From the NCBI GenBank assembly GCA_015501055.1, contig JADNYV010000042.1:186001-250000 (forward strand): a stretch of DNA of 64,000 nt, read 5' to 3'. The number at the start of each line of letters is the position of its first letter. The stretch's first letter is position 1. This document shows positions 22,974 through 33,680 of the stretch, in pieces. Under the pieces are notes generated by a model that did no database searches, was not told the origin of the DNA, and was given only the letters and a program-made list of their open reading frames with translations. Made by a program: the position numbers and the translations under genes. This DNA is from Mucidula mucida. Its lineage: Eukaryota > Basidiomycota > Agaricomycetes > Agaricales > Physalacriaceae.

Positions 22974-24142
22974 ATGCCTCGATACACGCTTGAGCACTTC
23001 TCTCTCTCCGAGGATTTCTCTGAACAAGTTGAATCGCATCAGATGCTACTCGACGACAAGAAATATTCTGTGAGTATAGTATCGGCGTCAACAGATCACC
23101 AGTGACGCGTCTCAACAGCTCGACATATTCGAATACAACTGCGGTCTCGTTCGAGGCGAATCTGAGGCCACTGTATCTTTAACCCAGAATGTTGTGCAAG
23201 GTATGTTATCCCAAAGATCATACACCTTCAGCTTTTCATTTATGCCTTAGCTCGCCGTACTCTTATACAACGAATTCGGGCAAACTCTATCGTCATCTCT
23301 CCCCCCGCTTCTACAATTCTTACCTTCGGGCGGATGGTGAATGAAAATAGAAAATGTGATTGCGCCAATCGCCAACGATACGATGAGGTCAGAAAAGCCC
23401 CTTCTCTCAGTGACCTTCCGTTAATCTTATACTCTAGATATTTCCGCACAACGACAGCTACGAATATATCGTCGTCCCTCTGCTGTTTGACCGAGCCATC
23501 TTTGTCCGACACCCCGACACCAACGCCATCACTCGGTTCGATAAGCCGTATGCAGGACTTCCGACCGTTACTCTCACGCTCAATCCCTGCTTTCTCCTGG
23601 TCCAGAACAATGGTCTTGCCCTTCTGGACGAAGCACGGCTGCTCCCAGCCGACATGCGCATGGCTCAGTTACGCATACGATGGACGACCTCCCCGCCACT
23701 CCATTTTTTCTATGATCGCTGCCTTCCACAAAACTTCCCTGACCGACGTCTCCGGTGGCGCGACGATCAACTGCTGGAGTACGAGCGAAAACATTTCCCT
23801 CCCTCTCTCACTAGCGACTCCTCATCGCATCTTGGCAAGTGTGTACGCTCCGAATCGGAAGACACGGATTTAAATTCGGAGTGGGATCCCGATTATAAAG
23901 GGCCTTTCTGGTATCCACCTGGAGTCCAGCCTTGGATACATAGTAATACCTCCCAAAGCGCGCGCGCGCCTTGGGACGATGACAAGCTCGGGGACTATGT
24001 CGCCGAGCCTGTGCGAAGCCTTAAGGACGCTTTAGCCCAACCAGCGGCTTGGGTCGACGTCTGGAATAGGCATCGCAGTAAGCGGCAGCGCAGCGAGTCC
24101 GGCTGTCATGTCGGAGATTCGGATACCTCGGATAGTAGCTGA
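22974..24142 (+). CDS. B-family protein, solo copy (B0)
   Basis: This is a member of the unrecognised B family described at 26635-27802, with no A partner. The four-exon structure is kept: MPRYTLEHFSLSEDFSEQVE, then FEYNCGLVRGESEATVSLTQ, then a basic exon ending NRQRYDE, then a long last exon. The last exon contains FVRHPDTNAITRFDKPYAGL, EDTDLNSEWDPDYKGPFWY and the shared tail QPAAWVDVWNRHRSKRQRS. It is the most diverged full-length copy. Only about 65 bp of the upstream sequence resembles the paired copies, with a CACGTG at 22913-22918 where paired copies have CACATG. Confidence 0.7.
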
Positions 24143-24524
24143 GCTGTCTTGTGCATTTTGAAGCCACGTTCTCCTGCGCCCTATCGGAAGGCCAGGCTCC
24201 CAAGGAAAGGGTGTATACAACATCTATTACTGCGACTACAGTGTATTCTATATGTTTTTGTCTTATTCTACTCGTGTCTGAAGTACGTGCCAGACTTGAA
24301 CGATTCATTGTGGACGTCGCGATAACTCTAACGATGTACTTTTCGTTCTAACAATGCGACGTCAACCATTGTCTAAGGCTTCGTAGAGTATCAAACTTCT
24401 TTCTGGTAAATGGTGTACGCAAATATACTGATTCCGCAAGCCTTACTCCGCACAATCGCGTGAGGCTTAGGGTGCTCTTTTTTGTACAAGTTCACCTCTC
24501 AAATAACAAGTGCTGACAACATGG

Positions 24525-24690
24525 TGCTAAACACTTCTCTTCTACAGGAGACTCAGTGTTCCATGAATCGATACTTGACAACCAAACGTTTGATCCATCA
24601 TGCATCACCGTTCGACCTGACGCGTCTCTGTAGCTCGACCAATCCGAATATCATTGTGGGTTGACTCGCGGTCAATCTGAGAAGTCTAGT
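24525..24690 (+). pseudogene. Degenerate 5' fragment of a B-family gene
   Basis: Around 24527-24580 the sequence resembles the first B exon (CACTTCTC..GAGGA..TCTGA). Around 24618-24685 it resembles the intron end and second exon (TGACGCGTCT..TAGCTCGACCNATTCGAATA). The resemblance is interrupted by substitutions and indels and no open frame survives. The flanking 24143-24524 and 24691-24756 hold nothing I recognise. Confidence 0.5.
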
Positions 24691-24950
24691 CCTCCAGCGC
24701 TAAGTGCTCAATATATTCGCCCGATTGATCGTGCTATCAGTGCGAACAGTGAGTATTGATAAATATATTGAATGAGGTTATCTACAAGATTCTGAGTACT
24801 GAGTGAGATATTCAACAGGACGGTAATATGATAATGGACATAGAAAGAAATAGGATACAAGGAATGTGGTTAGGATGACGTGCTTCAATACATGCGGAAG
24901 GAATGAATGTGATGCATACAGGAGTCGATTGGTGGCAATGTCGTTACTAT

Positions 24951-26326
24951 CTAGTCATTTCCAGATCGACTCGGAGCGCTGCGGCCAGGACGCGACTTGC
25001 GTGGTCGAGGTTCCGGCGGTTGGGAAGAGGTGGTGGGATTCGCGTTGCTTGCGGTCGAGCCGGCGTACCTCGACTTACGCTTTTGACCAGCGGTTGGATT
25101 GGTAGCAGAACGAGCCCCCGTAGACTTGCGGCTTCCCTCGGCAGGCTTGTCGATGTCATCGCCCTCGCCCTGGGTGGTGACCTTGCGGGTGCGCAAAGAG
25201 TGGACGGTCTTCTCCTCGTCGCTTTCAGAGCCAGGAATGAAGGCGGGCTGATCAAGTAGAGGCACGGGAGGGTTGTAGAACGACACCGGAGGTTGCAGGG
25301 ATTTCCACGCAGTGGCTATCTCCTGGACTGCGGCAAGGAGTCCAAGTTGCCCTTGTGTGCACAACACAGAGGGCTGTTGGGTGTCCAATTTCTGTATAAA
25401 GTTCCAAAGCACATAGGGAAGGCTCAGGTGGCTGTCCACGAGCAGGCTCGCATATGGAGCAGTGAATGTCACTTGTTGACCTGTGGGTTCATTCTCTGCA
25501 TCCAAAAGTTCCCGAGTGATGGGATGGTTGAAGTTACCAAACGGAAATACGCTATACTGGTGACGGCCTGCCTCACAAATGTCCTAACACGAGGATCAGA
25601 GACTTGGATATACTTTCGTAGAAAACGCACCGCTCTGTCCCAGAACGCAGAGATGCTCCCAGCATCATACCCTGTCTCAGCGACTTCGGTGTAGAAGGCT
25701 GCTACCTTCCACAGAAGGCTCCTAGCTGGGAGCAGCCCCCAGCTATCAGTAGGAGCGTCAAAAGGCTCGTGAAGGGCATGGATACCTGGTGATCCATTCA
25801 GACACGTTCGGAGATTGTGAGAGGAACATTCCTACCAAACATCAAGTTCGACGAAGAGTCGACACAGATTGAGTCTGGGTCCTTGCCTAAGATGTATTCC
25901 AGGGATCTGATCTATACGATGCGTTTAGTTAGAGGAATGTCATGAAAATGGCGCAAAACATACGAGGAGTTCCTCTGATGCTCTCTGGACAACATGCATT
26001 AGCTGCACCTTGGATTGATCGTGGATGTTGTCGCCTTTGGTCGCTGCAACATGAGTCAAGGCACATCGTGCTCCAATCAACGAAACTGTTTCTGCACGTT
26101 TACGCGCATCATCCGAGATGGCCTGCGTAGGTTGAATGTTCTTTTCAAGCGTAGGCTGGGGCCCCAAGGTCCCCTTTGGCGGACGGCCGGACGACGACTT
26201 AGCGTAGGCTGGGAGAAGATCGTCCGGTTCAGTTTCGGGTTCAGGCGAAGTGGAGGCGGCGCGCGACTGAGAGCCGTTGTTCTTCTTAGAGCGCTTGCGT
26301 GACCGACATGTGCGCAAGGTAGACAT
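24951..26326 (-). CDS. A-family protein, copy 1 (A1)
   Basis: Function unknown. The product is about 390 residues from four exons. Exon 1 begins MSTLRTCRSRKRSKKNNGSQ, basic and then acidic/Ser-rich, with the conserved core SLIGARCALTHVAATKGDN and KVQLMHVVQRASEEL. Exon 2 reads YILGKDPDSICVDSSSNLMF. Exon 3 has ALHEPFDAPTDSWGLLPARS and a variable stretch. Exon 4 has FPFGNFNHPITRELLDAENE and ESDEEKTVHSLRTRKVTTQG, with a very basic tail (GQKRKSRYAGS, RPRKSRPGRSAPSRSG). A second in-frame ATG 84 nt upstream (26410) would add 28 Cys-rich residues. The gene is divergent from B1 and more diverged than A2-A4. The basic ends suggest, but do not prove, nuclear location. Confidence 0.7.
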
Positions 26327-26634
26327 GACGGTAGGGCAGAAAAGTAGGCAGAGATGGGGGGAACAACAGAGAGCGCAGTCATAGTGGCCAGTCTTTTGTA
26401 GAGATACCAAGCGTCGCGTGACCTATTCAGTGCCATTGTTCGGCGAATAATGAGAGAAGCCTAAAGAGCAATAGTCGAGTGGCCTTAGATGGTGCGGTCA
26501 AAGTACGAACAATACGAATGTGACGTGTCACAGCAGAACTTGGACAAATTCATCACATGATCTTGCTTGATTCGCGATTGTGACATGACACAAGTCACAT
26601 ACCTTTGTTGCTCTCAACCTTCACCAGTCCAACT
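26327..26634. promoter_or_regulatory. Bidirectional A1/B1 promoter spacer
   Basis: The 308 bp between the two start codons are nearly identical in copies 2 and 3 and 12 bp shorter in copy 4. Visible elements are TGACGTGTCA (26521-26530), CACATG (26554-26559), TTGATTCGCGATTGTGACAT and a second TGACA..AAGTCACA element (26581-26599). TGACGTGT resembles a bZIP half-site and CACATG an E-box variant. That reading is inference. Confidence 0.55.
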
Positions 26635-27802
26635 ATGTCCCGATACACACTCGAGCATTTTTCTCTATCAGAGGATTTTTCTGAGAAAGTTGATTCACAT
26701 CAGATTCTAGCTGAAGACAAGGGTTTTTCTGTGAGTTTCTCCGCATGAATATGCCTCCCCACTGACGCGTCTTTATAGCTTGACCGATTCGAATACAATT
26801 GCGGCCTCAATCGCGGGGAATCTGAGGATGACATATCCCTGCCAGAGAACACTGTATATGGTGTGTCTTGCCAATTTTCCGCAATTTGGTTGTTAATACA
26901 GATCTTAGCTCGTCGTAGTATCATGCAGAAGATTCGTGAAAACGGCATAGTCCTTCTACCGCCTTGCCCAACGATCACGGCCTTTGGGTCCATCACGAGC
27001 CGAAATCAAACATGTGATTTCAGCGTTCGCCAGCGATACGATGAGGTCAGTAGTTTCCGTTCCCCATTCCTCCTCTTTGCATTTATAGTTGCTACTTTAG
27101 GTACTCCCCCTCACCGATAACTATGAGTACATGGTCATTCCTTTGACATTCAAGGAACCCATATTCGTACGACATCCCGACACCCGCATCATCACGCGGT
27201 TCGACACACCGTATACAGAACTTCCGACCGTTACACTTTCTCTTAACCCCTGCTTCCAACTGGTGCAAAACAAGCGCCTCTTATACTTGGAAGAGGCCCT
27301 ATCTCTTCCCGCTGAGCTAGTTGACGCATTGTCGCTTGTACGATGGACGATTGTCCCGCCCATCCCCTTCTTCTATCATGGCTGTTTCCCGGAGAACTTT
27401 CCTAGTCGCCGTATAACGTGGCGTGACGACCAGCTTTTAGCGTACGAACGATTACATCTACCTCCGTCTCTTACGACCGACTCTTCGTCGCCTTTCGGCA
27501 AACGCTCTCGCTCCGAATCAGAAGATACGGATTTGGATTCGGAATGGGATCCCAACTATAAAGGGCCATTCTCGTACTCACCTAGAGTCGACCCTTGGGT
27601 ACACACCACCTCCGAAAACGTGCGCGCGCGTTGGGAAGACGACGAGCTCGAGGACTATGTCGCCGAGCCTGTGCGAAGCTTCAAGGAGGCTTTGGCCCAA
27701 CCAGCGGCTTGGGTCGACGTCTGGAACAGGCATCGCAGTAAGCGGCAGCGCAGCGATTCTGGCTGTCAAACTGTAGACGCGTCGGGTAGTGACGAAGATT
27801 GA
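26635..27802 (+). CDS. B-family protein, copy 1 (B1)
   Basis: Function unknown. The product is about 338 residues in four exons. Exon 1 (32 aa) is MSRYTLEHFSLSEDFSEKVD.. and exon 2 (27 aa) is FEYNCGLNRGESEDDISLPE... Exon 3 (about 46 aa) has a basic start and ends TCDFSVRQRYDE. Exon 4 carries IPLTFKEPIFVRHPDTRIIT, a Pro/aromatic block PPIPFFYHGCFPENFP, Ser/acidic KRSRSESEDTDLDSEWDPNY, and the tail EPVRSFKEALAQPAAWVDVW then NRHRSKRQRS, a bipartite NLS-like patch. No catalytic motif, signal peptide or membrane span is seen. Intron boundaries are conserved across copies. It is transcribed away from A1. Confidence 0.75.
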
Positions 27803-28029
27803 GCTGTCTTGTGCATCTTCTCTGAAGCCATGGAGCCGCGTTCTCCTGCACGCTATAGGCAGGTCGGGCCCCCAAAGCAATGGGTGTATACAACGAAGAT
27901 TATCACTGCAAGTGCAGTGGGCTCTATATATTACTGTCTTATTATTATGTATCGTCGCGTTTGCAGTATGTGCCAGCCTTGAATGGTTTATGGTGGATGT
28001 GCCCCGATAACTCTAATAAAATCTTATAA

Positions 28030-29519
28030 TTGCGATCTACGAATTATGCCCGGTTTGTATATCTGGAGCTTGTATGGGCCCTACGCTACAGCCACATATC
28101 GTGGCGTGCATTTCATCGTAAAAATGCGACGTTAACCATTGTCCAAGGCTTCGTCGAGTGTTGTTACTGCTACACCGACTGCACCGACACTCCGCAACAC
28201 TACACAATTCGGTACAAGAATCTTGATTTTCTCTTCGCGGACGTTTCAGCTGGTATGTTCTCCACCATTTCAAGTCGCATGATGCTAATGTCTTCGCTAG
28301 CTCATGGTAAAGTGCTACCTCTTTCCTGTTTATGGTGTTTCAATCCTCGTAGCTGTCGGGCATTGGAGATCGAGAACACCTACAACAGTTTGGAATCGAA
28401 TCAGTGGTACATCTTCCAGGTGTTGGAATGAATATGCAAGGTGAGACAAGATTTGTATCGTGTCACGGCTGCTTGAACTACCTGGACGCCCACGAAATTT
28501 CGTTTTTGGGGCGCCGGGCACAGAGAACAGACATCCGGTGCAGATCATGACAAGATCAGCGTTACATGGCGAATGAAGCAGAACTATTTGATATTCAATG
28601 GTTGTGTTCTCTTTCCGGACCCCGAACAAGGTCCCTGTCTTGCCTATTACCTGGAGGGCCATCAGAACCTATACTCGTTTGGAGGCGCTATAACATCTGT
28701 GACGTCGAAGTCTCGTCCCGAATATATAGAACCTGATATGCTGACATACTGGGAGCCTGCATATTTCCAAGGATTCATCAGAGGTATACCTGTTCTTCTG
28801 CGCCAGCAAAAATAACGCCCAGATCCCCAGGCTTCTCGCAGGACCTTGTCGATAATCCCAATACAGTCACGGCCGTGCATTTGAAGGCTCATCCCTCATC
28901 GAAAGGCACAGTCCGCCTGACTGGCTCGCATCCGCAAGATCTGCTTGATATTCAGAAGAATCATTTCCAGGGCGAGAACGGGCTGAGGGACGTGGAGGAC
29001 TTGCGGAATGCGATCAAGCATTCGCGGGAGGTGATGAAGACGCTCCCCGTGGCGCTGCATGTTGTCGAGGAGATATTCCCCGGTGACGATGCGCAAAGTG
29101 ACGAAGCCATCGACGCACACATCTACAATAACATATTTGGTTCGCAAAGCCGGTGAATTTGCAGCGAAATGTACTCATGCTGAGTTCATGTAGGACATCA
29201 TATTTGTTGCACAAACGCGATGGGTGCAGATGACGGTATGTGTGCTCTTCATCGGCACTGAGGTCATGATATATGTTAATTTGGTCCATGTGTAGATGAG
29301 TATGCTGTTCTTGATGGCGATTTCCGAGTGCGGGGTGTACAAAACTTGCGGGTGATCGATGCCAGCTCGTGGCCTATCGTTCCGGGATATTTTGTCACTA
29401 CGCCTTTTTATATGGTTCGTTTGGTCGTTGTCTTTTGGCTTCAGTGACGCTCATCATGTGGTATGCAGGCTTCGGAGAAGGCCGCAGACGTGATCATTGC
29501 AGCTGCGGGGTCGAACTGA
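28030..29519 (+). pseudogene. GMC oxidoreductase remnant G1
   Basis: The 3' part of a glucose-methanol-choline oxidoreductase gene lies here without the N-terminal GxGxxG FAD-binding domain. Recognisable pieces are the C-terminal domain LKAHPSSKGTVRLTGSHPQD (about 28880-28940), DGDFRVRGVQNLRVIDASSW (about 29310-29370) and EKAADVIIAAAG before TGA at 29517. Near 28330-28420, where the related copy reads SGIGDREHLQQFGIESVVHL, this copy is out of frame. It is therefore truncated and frameshifted. It is duplicated with B1 as one block. The 3' flank of B1 (27803-28029) is the shared B downstream region. Confidence 0.75.
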
Positions 29520-29639
29520 ACGCTCTTTATTATACCAGTCTTCAAGGACGATTCTTCGACCTCCTCATTGCTCAGACATTATGAGGCAATCAATCTTGAA
29601 TCAATTGATGAGAAGTTGGGAAAATGTTAAGTATGGCCT

Positions 29640-30186
29640 AGTATTCAGATGGTCGTTTAAACCGGTTCATAACCACTGGATTTGAGGAAGGTTGAACGTC
29701 AAGTTGTGGTGAGATTCCTTGGGATTTGACTGCACGGCTGCTTGGGTCGGGCGACGGAATAAGCGACACTGCAACGACCCGGACGCGTCGTATCGTGACG
29801 AGGAGTGAGGAGAGAATTTTGTTCAACTTTTTGGAGATGCGCAAGGCCCAATGCTGAGTAGTACTGTACTAACGCGACCGGATCTTCACGGCATGTTACG
29901 CGTTATGATTGTGAACTAAATTACCAGTAGTTCATCCAGGGTCCATAGACCATATTGGGAGCCGCGGGAGGCGGCGGCGCGAGCCGCCGCGGCGAAAATT
30001 TCCGCATTTGGGCTGATCCCGACAAAATTTACCGTTGTTACGCGTTATGGAAGCCGAATTAGTTCACTTCACGGGGCCCTGTGACGCGTTATGTGAATTA
30101 ACGGTCGCGTTAGTACAGTACACAACACTGCTTTCGCTTTCAACCCGGTGAATAGTAGCATCGCTTAGCTAAGTGCGGCGGCTTGA
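29640..30186 (-). repeat. Dispersed repeat R, copy 2 (split by a MITE)
   Basis: Read on the minus strand, this copy matches the R copies at 58.0 and 62.9 kb, including CCGCACTTAGCTAAGCGATG, TATTCACCGGGTTGAAAGCG and CGTCGCCCGACCCAAGCAGC. It is interrupted at 29861-30121 by a small inverted-repeat element. It separates the G1 remnant from the A2 gene. Confidence 0.75.
29861..30121. mobile_element. Non-autonomous MITE, about 260 bp
   Basis: The ends are perfect inverted repeats of 20 bp, GTACTGTACTAACGCGACCG and its complement. They are best read as a TIR CTGTACTAACGCGACCG inside a TA target duplication, or a GTAC duplication with a shorter TIR. The interior is non-coding. It has a GC-rich near-palindrome around 29960-29995 (GCCGC and GGCGG runs) and three ACGCGTTATG-like motifs. 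The homologous position near 63003 has a single GTAC and no element, so this is an insertion rather than an ancestral part of R. Confidence 0.8.
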
Positions 30187-30397
30187 GTTGAATAAATATA
30201 TTGACTGAAGTTATCTACAAGGTTCTGGGTACTGACTACGGGGTGGTCGTATAGTACTCGGTAGGAAAAGAAATGGAACGCAAGGAATGTGGTACAGGAT
30301 GATACGCTTCTATATACGCGGAAGGAAGGAGTGTGATGGCAAAATGAAGAAAATATACTTATATACGAGGGTCGATGGTTGATCAGCGTGAGTACAT

Positions 30398-31740
30398 CTA
30401 GTCTTTGCCAGATCGGCTAGGAGCACTACGGCCAGGACGTGACTTGCGCGGTCGAGGTTCCGGCGCAGGTTGGGAAGAGGTGGGATCCGCGTTGCTTGCG
30501 GTCGAGCCGGCGTGCCTCGACTTCCGCTTTTGTCCAGCGGTTGGATTGGGAGTAGAACTAGCCCCCGTAGGCTCATCAATGTCGTCGCCCTGGGTGGTGA
30601 CCTTGCGGGTGCGCAAAGAGTACACGGTTTTCTCTTCGTCACTTTCCGTTCCGGGTGTGAAAGCTGGTTGCTGAAGAAGCGGCAGGGGAGGGTTGTAGAA
30701 TGAGGAAGGTGGTTTCATCGATGACCAGAGTTGATTGAGGTTGTTGAGGAAAACGACAGCTTTGCGCTGTTGTGCAGTGCATAAGGCGGAGGGTGACTGG
30801 GTGGCTACCTTTTGTACAAGGTTCCAAAGCACAAAAGGCACGCTGAGGTGGCTATGAACGGTCAGATTCTCATACGGGGCGGTGTAGGTCACTGTTCGTC
30901 CTGTAGGTTCATGCTGATCGTCCAAAATTTCACGCGTAATTGGGCTGTTGAAGTTCCCAAACGGAAGAAGGCCAAATTTGTGGCGACCTTCATTCTGAGC
31001 GGCCTGCGGTGAGGATTAGAGAATGAGCGGATATTTTGTTGCAAAGACGGACCTCTTGTTCCCAGAATTTCGAGATAGCTGTTGGATCATACCTCCCCGC
31101 TATCTTCCTGTAGAAAGTTCGCACCCTGAACAAAAGGTCTATCGGTGGGCACAGCCCCCAGCTATCAGCAGCAGCATCGAAAGGTTCGTGGAGGGCACGG
31201 ACACCTGTTGATTCTCTTAGTCGTGAGTAGTTGGTGAGAAGGTCGAGGCACTTACCATAAAACAGGTTCGACGAAGAATCTACACAGAGGAAGCCTGGGA
31301 TCATGCCCAGAATATACTCTAGGGTTCTAATCTACGCGTTGATCTGAGTTAGAGGAATGGCGTGAAGATGGCACAGAACATACAGTGAGTTCATCTGATG
31401 CTCGTTTGAGAACGTGCATTAGCTGCACCTTGGATTTCTCGTGGATGTCCTCGCCCTTGGTCGCCGCAACGTGAGTCAAGGCACATCGTGCTCCAATCAA
31501 TGAAGCTGATTCTGCACGTTGACGCGCATCATCCGGCATAGCCTGCAGCGGCTGTATGTTGTGCTGTGGGGTGGGCTGTGGCCCCAAGGCCCTTGTCGGA
31601 CGGGCAGTCGACGAAGCTACTATGACTTCCTCTGGCTCAGTGTCGGTGTCATGTGCAGGGGAGTCGGCGCGCGACTGAGAGCCATTGTCCTTCCTGGAGC
31701 GCTTGCGTGACCGACGAGAATATGTGCGCAAGTTAGACAT
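30398..31740 (-). CDS. A-family protein, copy 2 (A2)
   Basis: This is a full-length A copy with the exon structure given for A1. Its first exon (MSNLRTYSRRSRKRSRKDNG) is almost identical to A3 and A4. Exon 3 differs after DSWGLCPP (IDLLFRVRTFYRKIAGRYDP). Exon 4 begins after an intron ending CGCTCAG and reads NEGRHKFGLLPFGNFNSPIT, then LDDQHEPTGRTVTYTAPYEN. The tail is RPRKSRPGRSAPSRSGKD. No disabling change was seen. It is paired with B2 across a 308-bp spacer. Confidence 0.72.
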
Positions 31741-32048
31741 GACGGTAGGGCAGAAAAGTAGGCAGAGATGGGGGGAACAACAGAGAGCGCAGTCATAGTG
31801 GCCAGTCTTTTGTAGAGATACCAAGCGTCGCGTGACCTATTCAGTGCCATTGTTCGGCGAATAATGAGAGAAGCCTAAAGAGCAATAGTCGAGTGGCCTT
31901 AGATGGTGCGGTCAAAGTACGATCAATACCAATGTGACGTGTCACAGCAGAACTTGGACAAATTCATCACATGATCTTGCTTGATTCGCGATTGTGACAT
32001 GACACAAGTCACATACCTTTGTTGCTCTCAACCTTCACCAGTCCAACT
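31741..32048. promoter_or_regulatory. Bidirectional A2/B2 promoter spacer
   Basis: This is near-identical to the A1/B1 spacer over all 308 bp, including TGACGTGTCA (31935-31944) and CACATG (about 31968). The identity is higher than in the N-terminal coding parts of B1 versus B2, which suggests recent conversion or constraint. Confidence 0.55.
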
Positions 32049-33217
32049 ATGTCCCGATACACACTCGAGCATTTTTCTCTATCAGAGGATTTTTCCGAAA
32101 ACGTTGAATTGCATCAAATGCTACTCGACGACAAGGACTATTCTGTGAGCTTACTGCCATTATTACGATCACCACTGACGCGGGGTTAACAGCTCGACCT
32201 TTTTGAATACAACTGCGGTTACGCTCGTGGAGAATCCGAGGATGTTATATCTCTACCGCAGAATACCGTCTATGGTATGTGCTCAAAATAGAACAGACGA
32301 TGTGGTATCTAAACGCGTGCTCTAGCCCGTCCTAGCTTCATGCGTGGAATACGAGAAAACTCCATTGCCCTCTTCCCACCTTGTACCGCACTCACTTCCT
32401 TGGGAGACATAACCCGTCCGAATCAAACTTGCGACTTCACCAAACGCCAACGATATGACGAGGTCAGTCCTTCCGCTTCTCTATTGCTCCCAATCATCCA
32501 TAGCTGCTGCTTTAGATACTCCCACTTACCGGCGTCTACGAGTATATGATGATTCCTCTTGCATTCGAGGAACCCATATTCGTACGACATCCCGACACCC
32601 ACACAATCACTCGGTTCGATAAACCATATACGGGACTTCCAACTGTTACACTTGCTCTCAATCCCCGCTTCATATTGGTCCAGAACCAGGATCTTACATA
32701 CTTGGAGGACATATCACTTGTTCCATCCGACTTAGTGGATGCTATGTTACTCATAGACTGGTCAATTATTCCGCCCATTCCTTTCTTCTATCATGGCTGT
32801 TTCCCGGAAGATTACCCCAATCGCCGGATTATCTGGCGTCCCGATCAGCTAGAGGAGTACGAGCGACTCCATCTTCCTCCTTCTCTCACGACCGACTCTT
32901 CGTCGCCTCTGGGCAAGCGCTCTCGCTCCGAATCAGAGGACACGGATTTGGATTCAGAATGGGATCCCAATTATAAAGGGCCATTCTCGTACTCACCTAG
33001 AGTCGACCCCTGGGTACACACCACCTCCGAAAACGTGCGCGCGCGTTGGGAAGACGACGAGCTCGAGGACTATGTCGCCGAGCCTGTGCGAAGCTTCAAG
33101 GAGGCTTTGGCCCAACCAGCGGCTTGGGTCGACGTCTGGAACAGGCATCGCAGTAAGCGGCAGCGCAGCGATTCTGGCTGTCAAACTGTAGACGCGTCGG
33201 GTAGTGACGAAGATTGA
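32049..33217 (+). CDS. B-family protein, copy 2 (B2)
   Basis: This is a full-length B copy with four exons. The N-terminal half differs clearly from B1 (NVELHQMLLDDKDYS, EEPIFVRHPDTHTITRFDKP, LEDISLVPSDLVDAMLLIDW). From about SLTTDSSSP to the stop, and through the 3' flank, it is nearly identical to B1. That gives a mosaic of a diverged 5' half and a homogenised 3' half. The stop is TGA at 33215. Confidence 0.74.
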
Positions 33218-33680
33218 GCTGTCTTGTGCATCTTCTCTGAAGCCATGGAGCCGCGTTCTCCTGCACGCTATAGGCAGGTCGGGCCCCCAAAGCAATGGGT
33301 GTATACAACGAAGATTATCACTGCAAGTGCAGTGGGCTCTATATATTACTGTCTTATTATTATGTATCGTCGCGTTTGCAGTATGTACCAGCCTTGAATG
33401 ATTTATGGTTGATGTGCCCCGATAACTCTAAAATCTTATAATTGCGATCTACGAATTATGCTCGGTTTGTACATCTGGAGCTTGCATGGGCCCTACGCTA
33501 CCTGAAGCTGTGGCACATATCGTGGCGTGCATTTCATCGTAAAAATGCGACGTTAACCATTTTACAAGGCTTCGTCGAGTGTTTTTACTGCTGCACCGAC
33601 TGCACCGACACTCCGCGACACTACAACAGCGGCCACAATTCGGTACAAGAATCTTGACTTTCTCTTCGCGGACGTTTCAG
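33218..33680 (+). repeat. Truncated copy of the B-to-GMC flank
   Basis: This continues the B2 duplication through the region equivalent to 27803-28250 in copy 1. It ends abruptly after CTCTTCGCGGACGTTTCAG at about 33680, where copy 1 goes on with the GMC remnant. A short insertion near 33503-33515 distinguishes it. It marks the right end of the first array. Confidence 0.7.

Noticed and set aside
27690..27760. The B tail WVDVWNRHRSKRQR resembles a homeodomain recognition helix, and divergent A/B pairs recall HD1/HD2 mating-type genes.
   Set aside because: The rest of the homeodomain (helices 1-2, spacing, W-F-x-N-x-R core) is absent and A has nothing similar. A bipartite nuclear-localisation-like patch is the simpler reading.
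29950..30000. The GC-rich palindromic patch might be a hairpin RNA or terminator.
   Set aside because: It sits in the middle of the MITE and is better explained as part of that element.
31620..31850. A 76-codon frame overlapping the A2 start, repeated at the other A copies.
   Set aside because: Its conservation is explained by near-identity of the duplicated DNA. The A frame has better exon continuity. Kept only as a possible upstream ORF.
32993..33308. Long minus-strand frames opposite the 3' half of B2, also seen at B1 and B4.
   Set aside because: They are antisense shadows of the conserved B coding sequence, with no start context or independent structure.
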